Assembly: GCA_002311025.1 (NCBI GenBank)
Contig: DBYY01000004.1
Coordinates: 96,189-160,188 of the forward strand
Origin: Candidatus Proelusimicrobium tauri
Lineage (GTDB): Bacteria > Elusimicrobiota > Elusimicrobia > Elusimicrobiales > Elusimicrobiaceae
Length of the DNA stretch: 64,000 bases
Reading direction: 5' to 3'
Both the position numbers and the translations under genes were made by a program. Positions 41,229-49,929 of the stretch are shown here, piece after piece. Within the stretch, counting starts at the first letter, position 1; every line of letters begins with the position of its first letter. The notes below the pieces were generated by a model that saw only the letters and a list, made by a program, of their open reading frames with translations, was not told where the DNA came from and made no database searches.

Positions 41229-43282
41229 TTTGTGCGTATATCTTGAATTTCTACCCCGGTATAATAATGCTTCAAAATTTCTTTGTAGTCCTGTCCGGCA
41301 CTGGCTCTGCCACCGCTGCCGGTTTGGCAAAGTCCGACACCATGTCCCCAACCGCCACCGTAGAAAATGAAAGATTTTATTTCTCCTTTTTCATAATTAG
41401 GTTGAACAATAAAATAAGTGCTGCGTAACATACCGGTAGCAAGATATTTTTTTATTTCGTGTTCTCTGGTTAAAACTAAAGTGTTCTTTTTGCCTACGAT
41501 TTTTACTCCGTGGACATAGCCGGAGCGTCCTCTTTTTAAAGGAATAATTGCCTTTATGGGACCTATATCTTTTTTGCGGTTAGCAACTTCTCTTAATTGG
41601 CTTTCTTCTAAGACTCTGGTCCATCTGAAAGTTGCGGGACTTACATTTTTAAAATAACGGCTGTAAGCAGGGCGGCTGTGTTGAAGTAATTCTTTAAAGT
41701 GATAAGGTTGAAGATTTTCTTCATTAAAATCTTGATAATCGGAAACAGGTTTTAAATAATTATGGCTAAACCAGCCGGCCTCGGCACTGCTTTGGGTATA
41801 GCCACCGCAATTAGAAGAAAATACCGCTTCAATAGGTTTATCCTGATAAGTTAAAATTTGTCCTAAAGTTGCTTCGGTTGCACTATTGGTTCTTTCCCTT
41901 TCAGCGCGAACTCCGCCGTAAACTTGGCAGTTTTGCGTATCACAGACATCATATCCCCATTTTTTATGCTTACCTAGTCCTTTTATGGCATAAGTGCGGG
42001 CAATAACCGCTTGGGATTTTAGGGCTTCAAGAGGAAAAACGCTTGGCATTTCAGAGGCAACAACCCCATAAACATATTCTTCAATATTTACGTGATTAAC
42101 AGGAATAATACCGTTTAATTTTTTATTAAAAATCAATTCAAGCGTTCCTCTGTATTCATTATCTTGACGGCTTATCCAAGTGGTGCCGTGTCCGCTTAAT
42201 AAATCTTTTATTATTATTGTATGGCCTTCGTTTTCATTTGACTGGGGAATAATTTTTACTGATGTTGAAACATAAGTTTTTTTGTTTTCGGGGCTGACTA
42301 AATACATATTATTTTTTTCTACAATGGCTTTCCACCAAGTTTTTGCCTTGCCAGATACCAGTAGAGAGCCGTGATTATCAATTGCTTTGAAATCGTGAGA
42401 GGGGGAAAATTTAACTTCTTTTAGGCCTATCGGTCCGCCGCTTATTTTCGCGCCAAGTCCTACGCGTATCATAGGCAAAGTTCCCTCAAAAGATTGCGGC
42501 TTTTGTACATTAGTGTGAGTTTTGATAATTTGTTCTTTGTTTTGAGGAATATCTGGTTGATTTTTCTTTTTTACAAGAGGGCGTGTTTTCTCTATTTTTT
42601 TATTTATAGTTTTATCATTTCTTTCTACGGAGTGAACTCCGATATAATTTTTATAGGCTTCATTATAATCTTTTAACTTTACAAGAACATCGGCATATTT
42701 TTCTTTTGCTTCAATAAATTGATTATCATAATCAATAACTTTTTTATAGGCATCGCGTGCTTTTTTATAGTCTTTTTGTTTTGCGTAAATATCGCCAAGC
42801 AAGAAATTAGCAAGGGCGGTATGATTATTAAATTTTTCCGCCAGTTGCAGATTTTTTATGGCAAGTTTAGGCATATCTAGACCAATTTGCGCACGTGCTA
42901 GATTAATATAGTAAAAATCTGTTTTTGTTTCTTGCCCTACAAGACGTGTAAAAATATTTTCCGCATTAAGATAATAACCGGCATTAAGATAAGCATCACC
43001 GGCAAATTCCAAAACGGTTTGATCTTGCGGATATTTTTTTAAAGCAACGGTTATGGTATCAATGGCAAGTTTGTTTTGTCCCAGTTCCAAGGCAATATAA
43101 ACGGCATTTAAGAAGGCTTCTCTATCTTCCGTTTTTTTTGATATTTCCAAAAATTTGTCTAGGGCTTCTTGTTGTTTTCCGTTAAAATACAAATCAGACG
43201 CTTCTTTTATGGTAGTGGCACCGCAAACAAGCGTTAATGTAATAAATAAAAAAGAAAATAAAAGTGCTTTTAATCTTATCAT
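41213..43282 (-). CDS. TPR and SpoIID/LytB-domain protein
   Basis: The 689-residue protein has a signal peptide (cleavage near CGA-TT), TPR repeats (about 25-225), a Lys-rich linker, and a SpoIID/LytB domain (about 370-689). Signature stretches are HVNIEEYVYGVVASEMPSVF, LEALKSQAVIARTYAIKGLG, VFSSNCGGYTQSSAEAGWF and the closing YGGGWGHGVGLCQTG. SpoIID-type proteins cut or help cut peptidoglycan glycan strands as lytic transglycosylases or amidase enhancers. In a non-spore-forming diderm this suggests cell-wall remodelling. The gene starts 19 nt from the divergent lipA start and has no ribosome-binding site. Confidence 0.88.
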   Translation of the reverse strand: MIRLKALLFSFLFITLTLVCGATTIKEASDLYFNGKQQEALDKFLEISKKTEDREAFLNAVYIALELGQNKLAIDTITVALKKYPQDQTVLEFAGDAYLNAGYYLNAENIFTRLVGQETKTDFYYINLARAQIGLDMPKLAIKNLQLAEKFNNHTALANFLLGDIYAKQKDYKKARDAYKKVIDYDNQFIEAKEKYADVLVKLKDYNEAYKNYIGVHSVERNDKTINKKIEKTRPLVKKKNQPDIPQNKEQIIKTHTNVQKPQSFEGTLPMIRVGLGAKISGGPIGLKEVKFSPSHDFKAIDNHGSLLVSGKAKTWWKAIVEKNNMYLVSPENKKTYVSTSVKIIPQSNENEGHTIIIKDLLSGHGTTWISRQDNEYRGTLELIFNKKLNGIIPVNHVNIEEYVYGVVASEMPSVFPLEALKSQAVIARTYAIKGLGKHKKWGYDVCDTQNCQVYGGVRAERERTNSATEATLGQILTYQDKPIEAVFSSNCGGYTQSSAEAGWFSHNYLKPVSDYQDFNEENLQPYHFKELLQHSRPAYSRYFKNVSPATFRWTRVLEESQLREVANRKKDIGPIKAIIPLKRGRSGYVHGVKIVGKKNTLVLTREHEIKKYLATGMLRSTYFIVQPNYEKGEIKSFIFYGGGWGHGVGLCQTGSGGRASAGQDYKEILKHYYTGVEIQDIRTKKPVL

Positions 43283-43286
43283 TTAC

Positions 43287-43296
43287 TATAATTATA
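43287..43296. promoter_or_regulatory. Overlapping divergent -10 boxes of lipA and the SpoIID gene
   Basis: TATAAT at 43287-43292 (plus) lies 9 nt before the lipA ATG. TATAAT at 43296-43291 (minus) lies 8 nt before the SpoIID-gene ATG. The boxes share two base pairs, and both genes lack a Shine-Dalgarno sequence. Each -35 would fall inside or at the edge of the opposite gene. Confidence 0.6.
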
Positions 43297-43301
43297 CTAT
43301 T

Positions 43302-44186
43302 ATGAGAGAAATTCCAAAATGGCTAAAAGATTTAGCCGCCCAAAAAAAAGCGGCTTTTTATACTCAAAAAGCCCAAATTTTAAAGCAAACTTTAGATGAT
43401 AATTTTTGTACCGTTTGCAAAGAAGCCAAATGCCCAAACCGCGGTGAATGTTTTTGCAGCGGAGAGGCCACAATAATGATACTTGGTTCTATTTGCACAC
43501 GCTCTTGCCGTTTTTGTTCTGTGCCTAAACATCAAATTCCAAAAGCTCCGGATCCGCAAGAACCGACAAAAATTGCTTCTTTTGTAAAGCAAAGAAATTT
43601 AAAATATTTAGTTTTAACAATGCCAACGCGCGATGATTTAAAAGACGGCGGAGCCACACATATTGCCGCAGTTTTAAAAGAAGTAAAAAAACAAAATCCT
43701 GCGTGTTTAATAGAACCTTTAATTTCGGATTTAAAGGGCGATATGGAAGCCTTGAGAATTGTTTTAAGTGCCAAGCCGGAAGTTTTAGGACACAATATGG
43801 AAACAGTTCCTTCGCTTTATTCAAAAGTGCGTATAGGTGCTTCTTACGAACGTTCTTTAAATTTATTAAAACAGGCAAAAGAAATTAATCCTAATATCTT
43901 AACCAAAAGCAGTTTAATGCTCGGTCTTGGTGAAACAAAAGAAGAATTAAAACAAGTCTTCAAAGATTTGCGCCACGTTAATTGTGATATACTTACCTTA
44001 GGGCAGTATTTAGCACCAAGTGCAGAACATTTGGAAGTCCAAAGTTATCCTACTCAAGATTATTATGATGAGTTAAAAGACTTTTGCTTATCTTTGGGTT
44101 TCAAAGGCGTTTTAGCAGGACCTTTTGTGCGCAGTTCTTATAAAGCCGGTTCTTTATATAAAGAAGCAATAAAAAAAGCGTGCTAA
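43302..44186 (+). CDS. lipA: Lipoyl synthase
   Basis: LipA inserts two sulfurs into octanoyl groups on lipoyl-dependent enzymes. I start at the ATG at 43302, giving 294 residues (MREIPKWLKDLAAQ); the longer frame runs through the SpoIID gene. Auxiliary-cluster cysteines are Cys39, Cys44 and Cys50 (CKEAKCPNRGEC) and radical-SAM cysteines are Cys65, Cys69 and Cys72 (CTRSCRFC). The family C-terminus RSSYKAGSLY, which supplies a cluster-ligating Ser, is present. The last codons and the stop lie in the terminator stem. No Shine-Dalgarno is present; translation is probably leaderless. Confidence 0.96.
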   Translation: MREIPKWLKDLAAQKKAAFYTQKAQILKQTLDDNFCTVCKEAKCPNRGECFCSGEATIMILGSICTRSCRFCSVPKHQIPKAPDPQEPTKIASFVKQRNLKYLVLTMPTRDDLKDGGATHIAAVLKEVKKQNPACLIEPLISDLKGDMEALRIVLSAKPEVLGHNMETVPSLYSKVRIGASYERSLNLLKQAKEINPNILTKSSLMLGLGETKEELKQVFKDLRHVNCDILTLGQYLAPSAEHLEVQSYPTQDYYDELKDFCLSLGFKGVLAGPFVRSSYKAGSLYKEAIKKAC

Positions 44187-44204
44187 ATAAATAGCACGCT
44201 TTTT
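44173..44204. terminator. Bidirectional terminator between lipA and a pilin gene
   Basis: AAAAAGCGTGCTA (44173-44185) pairs with TAGCACGCTTTTT (44192-44204) over 13 bp with a 6-nt loop; both strands end in T-runs. The lipA stop codon overlaps the stem. Confidence 0.92.
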
Positions 44205-44218
44205 ATAAAAACTTATTT

Positions 44219-44809
44219 TTAATTATCATTAATAGTATAACAAGTCATACCGGCAAAAGTCGGATTTGTTGTTATAGCCTCATCGTTAGCTACAATGCCT
44301 GAAGAAACGCTGTTACAAATTTTTCCCGCACTATGGTGATTGACATCATCCCAACAACAATACATATTGGTTTCCGTAGCGTAAATGTAATAATCAGCAT
44401 TATTGTTATTTTCATTTGTTATACAATTCCCATTGGATGCTCTTCTTCTGCAATAAGCAGCAGCTAGAGTTTGTTGATTGTCTTGGGAATCAGTAGCCGT
44501 AAATTCCGAAGAGTAGCAGCAGAAATTAGCAAAAGCAGAAGTCCAACCGTTTGTTTCTGTATGAATAACAGCGTTATCAAAAGCCAAATATTCCATTCTG
44601 TGAGCAGAAGTATAGTGCTGCGTTTCTGCATAGATAATTGCTCTGGCGGCTTGCCATTGACGTAAATAATCTGTTGCTTCCGATACTCTAGATACTTCTA
44701 AATTTGTCAAATAACGAGGCACGGCAAAAGTCGTCAAAATACCGATAAGTGTTACTACGACTAACAGTTCTGTTAAAGTAAAACCTTTATTTTTTAATTT
44801 TTTCATCAT
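44219..44809 (-). CDS. Type IV pilin-like protein, Cys-rich
   Basis: The 196-residue protein starts with a short basic leader and the canonical prepilin site KNKG|FTLTELLVVVTLIGIL (cleavage before Phe, Glu at +5), so it is processed by a prepilin peptidase. The globular part has eight cysteines, including two adjacent pairs (ANFCCYSSEF and MYCCWDD), and WTSAF, YYIYATE and TCYT stretches. Such Cys-rich pseudopilins suggest a disulfide-stabilised fibre subunit or minor pilin for type IV pili or a type II secretion or competence system. No assembly genes are adjacent. It lies 11 nt downstream of glyS and may be co-transcribed with it. Confidence 0.85.
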   Translation of the reverse strand: MMKKLKNKGFTLTELLVVVTLIGILTTFAVPRYLTNLEVSRVSEATDYLRQWQAARAIIYAETQHYTSAHRMEYLAFDNAVIHTETNGWTSAFANFCCYSSEFTATDSQDNQQTLAAAYCRRRASNGNCITNENNNNADYYIYATETNMYCCWDDVNHHSAGKICNSVSSGIVANDEAITTNPTFAGMTCYTINDN

Positions 44810-44820
44810 AAACTTTTTCC

Positions 44821-46902
44821 TTATTTAATTTGAAGTTTGCTCAAGTCAGAAACTTGTTTTGTAAGCAATACTTGTATTTCCTTAAGCAAAGCCAAACGAT
44901 TATTTTTTATTTTGATTTCTTCTACATTAACCATAACTTCTTTAAAGAAATCTTCCAGCGGAGCGGCAAGCAAAGCAAGAGTTGAAAAAATTTCTTTAAA
45001 ATCTGTTTCGGTTGCTGTCTTTTTTTTGTTTAAACTTTCTTTAACATCTCTTAATGTATTATATAAAACTTTTTCTTGATTGCAAGAGAAAAGTTTTTGT
45101 TCTAAAGCAGGCAAAGTTTGTATTTCAGACTTCTTAAGGATATTAGATATCCTTTTTGCCGACTGAGACGCCTGCATTAAAGAGGGACTGTCTTTTGCGC
45201 TGTTTAAGGCTCTTGCTATCAAAATAAGTTGATTTAAGGTTTTATCCTTTAAGGGGGCAAGGGCTTCAATTACATCTGCGGAAATTTGTTCTTGTTCAAG
45301 AAGAAAGGCAAATCTCTGCCACATAAAACCAAAAAGTTCATCTGTTTTTGAGTTTTCGAGTTTAGGCAAAAGGGCAACTGATTTATTGATAAGTTCTTGT
45401 AAGGGAATATTGATATTCTTATCTAAAATAATTCTGACTGCACCCATCGCTTGTCTGCGTAAGGCAAAAGGGTCTTGGCTGCCACTAGGCACTTGATTTG
45501 CAGCAAAATTAGCCGCAAGAGAATCCATTTTGCCGGCTAAACTTACTATTGCGCCGCAAAGAGTTTTAGGCAAAGCGGAAGAGGCACTTAAAGGTAAATA
45601 AAACTCACCTATGGCGGTGGAAACATCCTTTTCCATAGCGGCTTTTTGAGCATAAACGCCGCCCATATAACCCTGAAGTTCGCTAAATTCATAAACAACA
45701 CTGCTTGCTAAATCAGCATAGGAATAGTGTGCTGCTTTTTGAATATGCTCTTGGGTTTCTTTAGGTAAATCTTTTGAAATGAAAGTGCAAAGTTCTTCCA
45801 CCCTTTTTGTTTTTTGGGACATATTACCGAGTCCGTCAATAAAATTGATGGTGGCAAGTTTTTCAAACATTTTATCAAGACCTGTTTTGATATCGTTTTC
45901 AAAAAAGAAAACGGCATCGGTTAAGCGGGCTGTCATAACATTTTTAAATCCGTGTCTAACTTCATCTTGATTAACACTGATACCATCTCTTACAGCAATA
46001 AAATGCGGTTGCAAATTGCCTTGTTTATCTACAACAGGGAACATTCTTAATTGTTTTTTCAGAACCGTGGTAATAAGTTCTTTTGGTAATTTTAAAAACT
46101 TAATATCCATATCTCCGCTTAGAACAACGGGATGTTCGGTAAAAGAGATAGTTTCATTTATCAAATCTTCATCTAAATCTGCCTGATAACCGAGTTTCGC
46201 TGCAACAGAGTTTAAGGCCTTTATTAAAGTTTGTTTTCTTTCTTTGATATCGGCAAGTATCGGTTGTTCTAGATTTTTTAATGTGGGTATATAATCTTGC
46301 GGTTCATTTATTTTTGCTGGTTTTGCACCGAAAGAAAGCATAGGCAAAGTTGTCTTTGTGCTTTTTACACCGGCGATTTCAAATTTAACAAGTTTGCTGC
46401 CGTATAAGGCAAGAATATTTCTTATAGGGCGGGCAAAGTGTAAGCAAGAATCTTCCCAAACCATATTTTTAGGGAAAACCAAACTTTTAATAATGTTTTC
46501 AAAAATATTAGGTAAAAGGATATCGGTTTTTTGTCCTTTTACAAGACATTTAGCATAAAGGAAAGGTCCTTTAGGTGTTTCAACAATAACTAAATCTTGC
46601 GCTTTTAAACCGTTTCTTTGGGCAAAACCTTCGGCTTGTTTTGTGTAATTGCCGTCTTTATCTTTTAACATAGCGACAGGCGGTCCTTTAACTTCTTTTT
46701 GGATATCGGCTGCTTTTGCGGCAAGTTCTTTAATTTCGACACATAATCTTCTATATGTGCCAAAGGTATTTACGGATGAATATGATAGATTGTTTTCTTT
46801 TAAAATATTTTCCGTATTCTTTTTTAATTGCTCAAGCGCACCGAATAAAAAGCGGGCGGGCAAGTGTTCTGTTTCTATTGCTAAAAGGGCTGTTTTATTC
46901 AT
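44821..46902 (-). CDS. glyS: Glycyl-tRNA synthetase beta subunit
   Basis: The start at 46902 (MNKTALLAIETEHLPARFL) fits the family and overlaps glyQ by the ATGA arrangement; the longer frame would overlap glyQ more. The 693-residue subunit has GAL-EQL near the start, KGPPVAMLKDKDG, LSFTEHPVVLSGDMD-like ISFTEHPVVL, FIAVRDG, and the HD-type core RLTDAVFFFENDIKTGLD. DPFALRRQAMG lies in the C-terminal region before the anticodon-binding part. With GlyQ it forms the alpha2beta2 enzyme that charges tRNA-Gly. Confidence 0.96.
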   Translation of the reverse strand: MNKTALLAIETEHLPARFLFGALEQLKKNTENILKENNLSYSSVNTFGTYRRLCVEIKELAAKAADIQKEVKGPPVAMLKDKDGNYTKQAEGFAQRNGLKAQDLVIVETPKGPFLYAKCLVKGQKTDILLPNIFENIIKSLVFPKNMVWEDSCLHFARPIRNILALYGSKLVKFEIAGVKSTKTTLPMLSFGAKPAKINEPQDYIPTLKNLEQPILADIKERKQTLIKALNSVAAKLGYQADLDEDLINETISFTEHPVVLSGDMDIKFLKLPKELITTVLKKQLRMFPVVDKQGNLQPHFIAVRDGISVNQDEVRHGFKNVMTARLTDAVFFFENDIKTGLDKMFEKLATINFIDGLGNMSQKTKRVEELCTFISKDLPKETQEHIQKAAHYSYADLASSVVYEFSELQGYMGGVYAQKAAMEKDVSTAIGEFYLPLSASSALPKTLCGAIVSLAGKMDSLAANFAANQVPSGSQDPFALRRQAMGAVRIILDKNINIPLQELINKSVALLPKLENSKTDELFGFMWQRFAFLLEQEQISADVIEALAPLKDKTLNQLILIARALNSAKDSPSLMQASQSAKRISNILKKSEIQTLPALEQKLFSCNQEKVLYNTLRDVKESLNKKKTATETDFKEIFSTLALLAAPLEDFFKEVMVNVEEIKIKNNRLALLKEIQVLLTKQVSDLSKLQIK

Positions 46903-47756
46903 AATTTTTCTTCCGGAGTATTGGCTTTTACATATTCTTGCGCGCAAAGTTTTGCAAGTGAGCGAATTTTCGTTATAATGTTTGTTCTGTCGGAAACGGA
47001 AATTGCTCCGCGCGCTTCTAAAATATTAAAATAGTGTGAAACTTTCATAGCGCAGTCATAAGCCGGCAAATAAAGACCGAGTTTACAAAGTTTTTTACAC
47101 TCTTCTTCATTTTCGGCTACATAGCGGCGCAAATTTTCAATATCGGCCTGTTCAAAATGATAGTGGGAAAATTGCCTTTCGCTTTCTTTTACCATTTCGC
47201 CATAAGTTGTAGTATCATTCCACATAACATCAAAAACATTATCTTTTTTCTGGCTGAACATGGCAATTCTTTCAAGACCGTAAGTAATTTCCGCTGTGAT
47301 TGGTTTTAAAGTGAAACCAGCCATAATTTGGAAATAGGTAAATTGAGTAATTTCCATACCGTCAAGCCACACTTCCCAACCGACACCGCTTGCTCCTAAA
47401 GTGGGGGATTGCCAATCATCTTCAATCCAGCGGACATCGTGTTTTTTAGGGTCAAGGTCAAGTGCTTTTAAAGAATCCAAATAGAGTTTTTGAACATTTT
47501 TCGGCGCAGGTTTTAGGATAACTTGAAATTGGTGAAATTTGCCAAGGCGGTTTGGATTATCTCCGTATCTGCCGTCGGCAGGTCTTCTGCTTGGTTCAAC
47601 GTAGCAGCAATTTGTCGGTTTTTCCGTAAGGGAACCGAAGAAAGTCGCAGGGTTAAAAGTGCCTGCTCCTTTTTCCAAATCATAAGGCTGAACAATAAGA
47701 CAGCCCTGTTTTTTCCAATAATTTTCTAATGTATGGATAATATCTTGAAAGTTCAT
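46899..47756 (-). CDS. glyQ: Glycyl-tRNA synthetase alpha subunit
   Basis: A 285-residue catalytic subunit of the alpha2beta2 type. It starts NFQDIIHTLENYWKKQGCLI and contains QPYDLEKGAGTFNPATFF, YVEPSRRPADGRYGDNPNR, DDWQSPTLGASGVGWEVW and DGMEITQFTYFQ, all hallmarks of GlyQ. It is the first gene of glyQ-glyS. Its ATG has no ribosome-binding site and follows a TATAAT by 8 nt, so the message is probably leaderless. Confidence 0.97.
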   Translation of the reverse strand: MNFQDIIHTLENYWKKQGCLIVQPYDLEKGAGTFNPATFFGSLTEKPTNCCYVEPSRRPADGRYGDNPNRLGKFHQFQVILKPAPKNVQKLYLDSLKALDLDPKKHDVRWIEDDWQSPTLGASGVGWEVWLDGMEITQFTYFQIMAGFTLKPITAEITYGLERIAMFSQKKDNVFDVMWNDTTTYGEMVKESERQFSHYHFEQADIENLRRYVAENEEECKKLCKLGLYLPAYDCAMKVSHYFNILEARGAISVSDRTNIITKIRSLAKLCAQEYVKANTPEEKL

Positions 47757-47764
47757 ATATCTAT

Positions 47765-47770
47765 ATTATA
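47765..47770 (-). promoter_or_regulatory. -10 box of glyQ, leaderless layout
   Basis: A perfect TATAAT on the minus strand is 8 nt before the glyQ ATG with no Shine-Dalgarno in between. It lies in the 43-nt gap after uppS. Confidence 0.6.
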
Positions 47771-47799
47771 TTAAATTAAAACTTAAATGAAACGGCAGT

Positions 47800-48468
47800 T
47801 TAAGCACCGAAGCGTCTTTGGCGGGAAGAAAAATCTTCTATTGCCGCAAGCAATTCTTTTTCCCTAAAATCGGGCCAAAGAGTTTTTGTAAAATAAAATT
47901 CACTGTAAGCGGCTTGCCATAAAAGGAAATTGGATAAACGTTGCTCTCCTGAAGTTCTTATAATTAAATCCGGGTCCGGTAGATTATTATAAAGGCATTT
48001 TTCAAAATTACTTTGGGTTGGTTTTAAACCTTTTTCCTGTAATTTCGAGATGGCTTCAAGTATTTCTTGCCTTGAACCGTAATTTATGGCGAGATTTAAA
48101 GTTAACCCTTTATTTTTTGCGGAAGATTTTTCAACTTGTTTCATTTTGTTAAGAATTTTTTGAGGTAATTTTCTTCTGCTTGAACTGAAAATAATTTTTA
48201 TTTCTTTATCAGGATGGTTCAGAAATTTATCTAAAGTTTCTTCAAGCAAATTCATTAAAGATAAAATTTCTGCTTTCGGCCTTGCCCAATTTTCCGTAGA
48301 AAAAGCATAGAGCGTTAAATATTTAACGCCTAATTTTTTTGCTTCTTTTGCTATTATTTCAACGGAGCGGGCGCCTTCCGCATGACCTTTTGAACGGGCA
48401 AGACCTCTTGCTTTTGCCCAACGGCCGTTACCGTCCATTATAATAGCGATATGTTTTGGTATTTTCAT
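47800..48468 (-). CDS. uppS: Undecaprenyl diphosphate synthase
   Basis: The 222-residue cis-prenyltransferase makes undecaprenyl diphosphate, the carrier for peptidoglycan and O-antigen sugars. Signatures: IAIIMDGNGRWAKARG (catalytic Asp12), GHAEGARSVEIIAKEA, LYAFSTENWARPK, NLAINYGSRQEI and PDLIIRTSGEQRLSNFLLWQ. It is slightly short (usual 230-250) but complete. The ATG has no ribosome-binding site and stands about 8 nt after the stem of a terminator that closes the pyrH-frr unit, so its expression depends on read-through or a promoter within frr. Confidence 0.96.
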   Translation of the reverse strand: MKIPKHIAIIMDGNGRWAKARGLARSKGHAEGARSVEIIAKEAKKLGVKYLTLYAFSTENWARPKAEILSLMNLLEETLDKFLNHPDKEIKIIFSSSRRKLPQKILNKMKQVEKSSAKNKGLTLNLAINYGSRQEILEAISKLQEKGLKPTQSNFEKCLYNNLPDPDLIIRTSGEQRLSNFLLWQAAYSEFYFTKTLWPDFREKELLAAIEDFSSRQRRFGA

Positions 48469-48476
48469 AAATTAAA

Positions 48477-48507
48477 AAGGGTTCGGCCACAATAAAGCCA
48501 AACCCTT
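48477..48507 (-). terminator. Terminator or attenuator between frr and uppS
   Basis: AAGGGTT-c-GGC (48477-48487) pairs with GCC-a-AACCCTT (48497-48507), one mismatch, followed on the minus strand by TTTTTAATTT running straight into the uppS start codon. Confidence 0.8.
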
Positions 48508-48518
48508 ACTTAGGACAA

Positions 48519-49082
48519 TTAGATTGTCATTATTTCTTTTTCTTTAGCGGATACGATTTTTTCAATTTCGCCGATAGTTCCGTCCGTATCTTTTTGGATT
48601 TGGACTTCATATCTCTTTAAATCGTCTTCGGTAATTTCGCCTGCTTTTTGTGCTTTTTTAAGTTTTTCCAAAATATCGCGTCTTTCATTGCGGACTGCGA
48701 CTTTATAATCTTCACTCATTTTGGAAATTGTTTTTGTTAACATTTTGCGGCGGTCTTCTGTCATAGGGGGTAAAATAATTCTGATGATTTTGCCGTCGTT
48801 CATTGGAGTAACGCCTAAATCTGCTTGTTGAAGGGCCTTTTCCACATCTTTAATTGCGCTGATGTCATAGGGTTGAATTTCTAAAGTTTTAGCATCGGCA
48901 ACATTTAAAAGAGCCATTTGTTTAAGAGGGGTCGGCACGCCGTAATATTCTACACGCACATTTTCCACCATTTGGGGATTTGCACGGCCTGTTCTTAAAG
49001 TGCCTAAATCTCTATTTAATTTTTGGGCAACTTGTGTCATATTTTGTTTAGTTTTACTTAAGAGTTCATTAATACTTTCCAT
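48519..49082 (-). CDS. frr: Ribosome recycling factor
   Basis: The 187-residue protein splits post-termination ribosomes together with EF-G. Family motifs: LNRDLGTLRTGRANPQMVENV, VEYYGVPTPLKQMA, IQPYDISAIKDVEKALQQAD-like stretches, LTKTISKMSEDYKVAVRNER and the C-terminal helix ending EKIVSAKEKEIMTI. It follows pyrH by 16 nt, the conserved pyrH-frr-uppS order, and has a GAGG ribosome-binding site. Confidence 0.97.
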   Translation of the reverse strand: MESINELLSKTKQNMTQVAQKLNRDLGTLRTGRANPQMVENVRVEYYGVPTPLKQMALLNVADAKTLEIQPYDISAIKDVEKALQQADLGVTPMNDGKIIRIILPPMTEDRRKMLTKTISKMSEDYKVAVRNERRDILEKLKKAQKAGEITEDDLKRYEVQIQKDTDGTIGEIEKIVSAKEKEIMTI

Positions 49083-49098
49083 AAATACCTCGTTAATT

Positions 49099-49800
49099 TT
49101 AATAAATTGTTGTTCCTATTTTTTTACCTTGTGCGGCCAGTTTGATATTGCCTTTTTTATGTAAGTTAAAAACGCAAAGTTTAAATTTATTTTCTAAGCA
49201 TAAAGCAAGGGCTGCGGTATCCATAAATTTAAGACCTTTTTTAATAGCGTCCTCATAAGTTATTTTAGCAATTAATTTTGCTTTAGGGTTAATTTTTGGA
49301 TCGCTATCATATACGCCGTCAACTTGAGTCGCTTTTAAAATCGTATCGGCTTTAATTTCGGCCGCGCGTAAAGCAGCAGCGGTATCGGTAGTGAAGAAAG
49401 GGCTTCCCGTTCCGCCGGCAAAAATCACCACTCTGCCTTTTTCTAAATGGCGGATTGCGCGCCTTCTTATAAAAGGTTCGGCAAGTTTATCCATATTGAT
49501 AGAGGTTAAAACCCTTGTCGGCACGCCGATATCTTCTAAAGCAGATTGCAGGGCAATAGCGTTTATTACAGTTGCTAGCATACCCATATTATCGGAGTTT
49601 ACACGGCTGATGATACCGCCGCCATCGCGCACTCCGCGCCAAATATTTCCGCCACCCATAACAATAGCAAGTTGGCATTTTGTTTTGAGGGCTTCTTTTA
49701 TTTCTCTGGAAATGGAGCGCATTTCTTTTGGGTCTAAACCCCTTGAATTAGAGGAGCAAAGCGCCTCCCCGGACAACTTTAAAAGTATTCTTTTTGCCAT
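49099..49800 (-). CDS. pyrH: Uridylate kinase
   Basis: A 233-residue hexameric UMP kinase of the amino-acid-kinase fold, making UDP for RNA, DNA and cell-wall precursors. Visible motifs: RILLKLSGEALC, LAIVMGGGNIWRG, NSDNMGMLATVINAIALQSAL, VIFAGGTGSPFFTTDTAAALRA, and VDGVYDSDPKINPKA. It has an AGGAG ribosome-binding site and reads divergently from rpsT. Confidence 0.97.
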   Translation of the reverse strand: MAKRILLKLSGEALCSSNSRGLDPKEMRSISREIKEALKTKCQLAIVMGGGNIWRGVRDGGGIISRVNSDNMGMLATVINAIALQSALEDIGVPTRVLTSINMDKLAEPFIRRRAIRHLEKGRVVIFAGGTGSPFFTTDTAAALRAAEIKADTILKATQVDGVYDSDPKINPKAKLIAKITYEDAIKKGLKFMDTAALALCLENKFKLCVFNLHKKGNIKLAAQGKKIGTTIY

Positions 49801-49872
49801 AAATCAAATTCTCCTAGTTTTCTTTATGATACAAAATATTGATATAATATGTATAGGGTAATTTTAAAATGT

Positions 49873-49901
49873 TTGCATAATTTAAGCAAAAAAGATAAAA
49901 T
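49873..49901 (+). promoter_or_regulatory. Promoter of rpsT
   Basis: TTGCAT (49873-49878) and TAAAAT (49896-49901) are 17 nt apart; the transcript would have a ~20-nt leader with an AGAGG ribosome-binding site. Confidence 0.75.
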
Positions 49902-49929
49902 ATATTAACACATTTAAGAGGTATTAAAA

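Noticed and set aside
43155..43301. Longer N-terminus for lipA
   Set aside because: It would run through the start of the divergent SpoIID gene; the family start is at the ATG at 43302.
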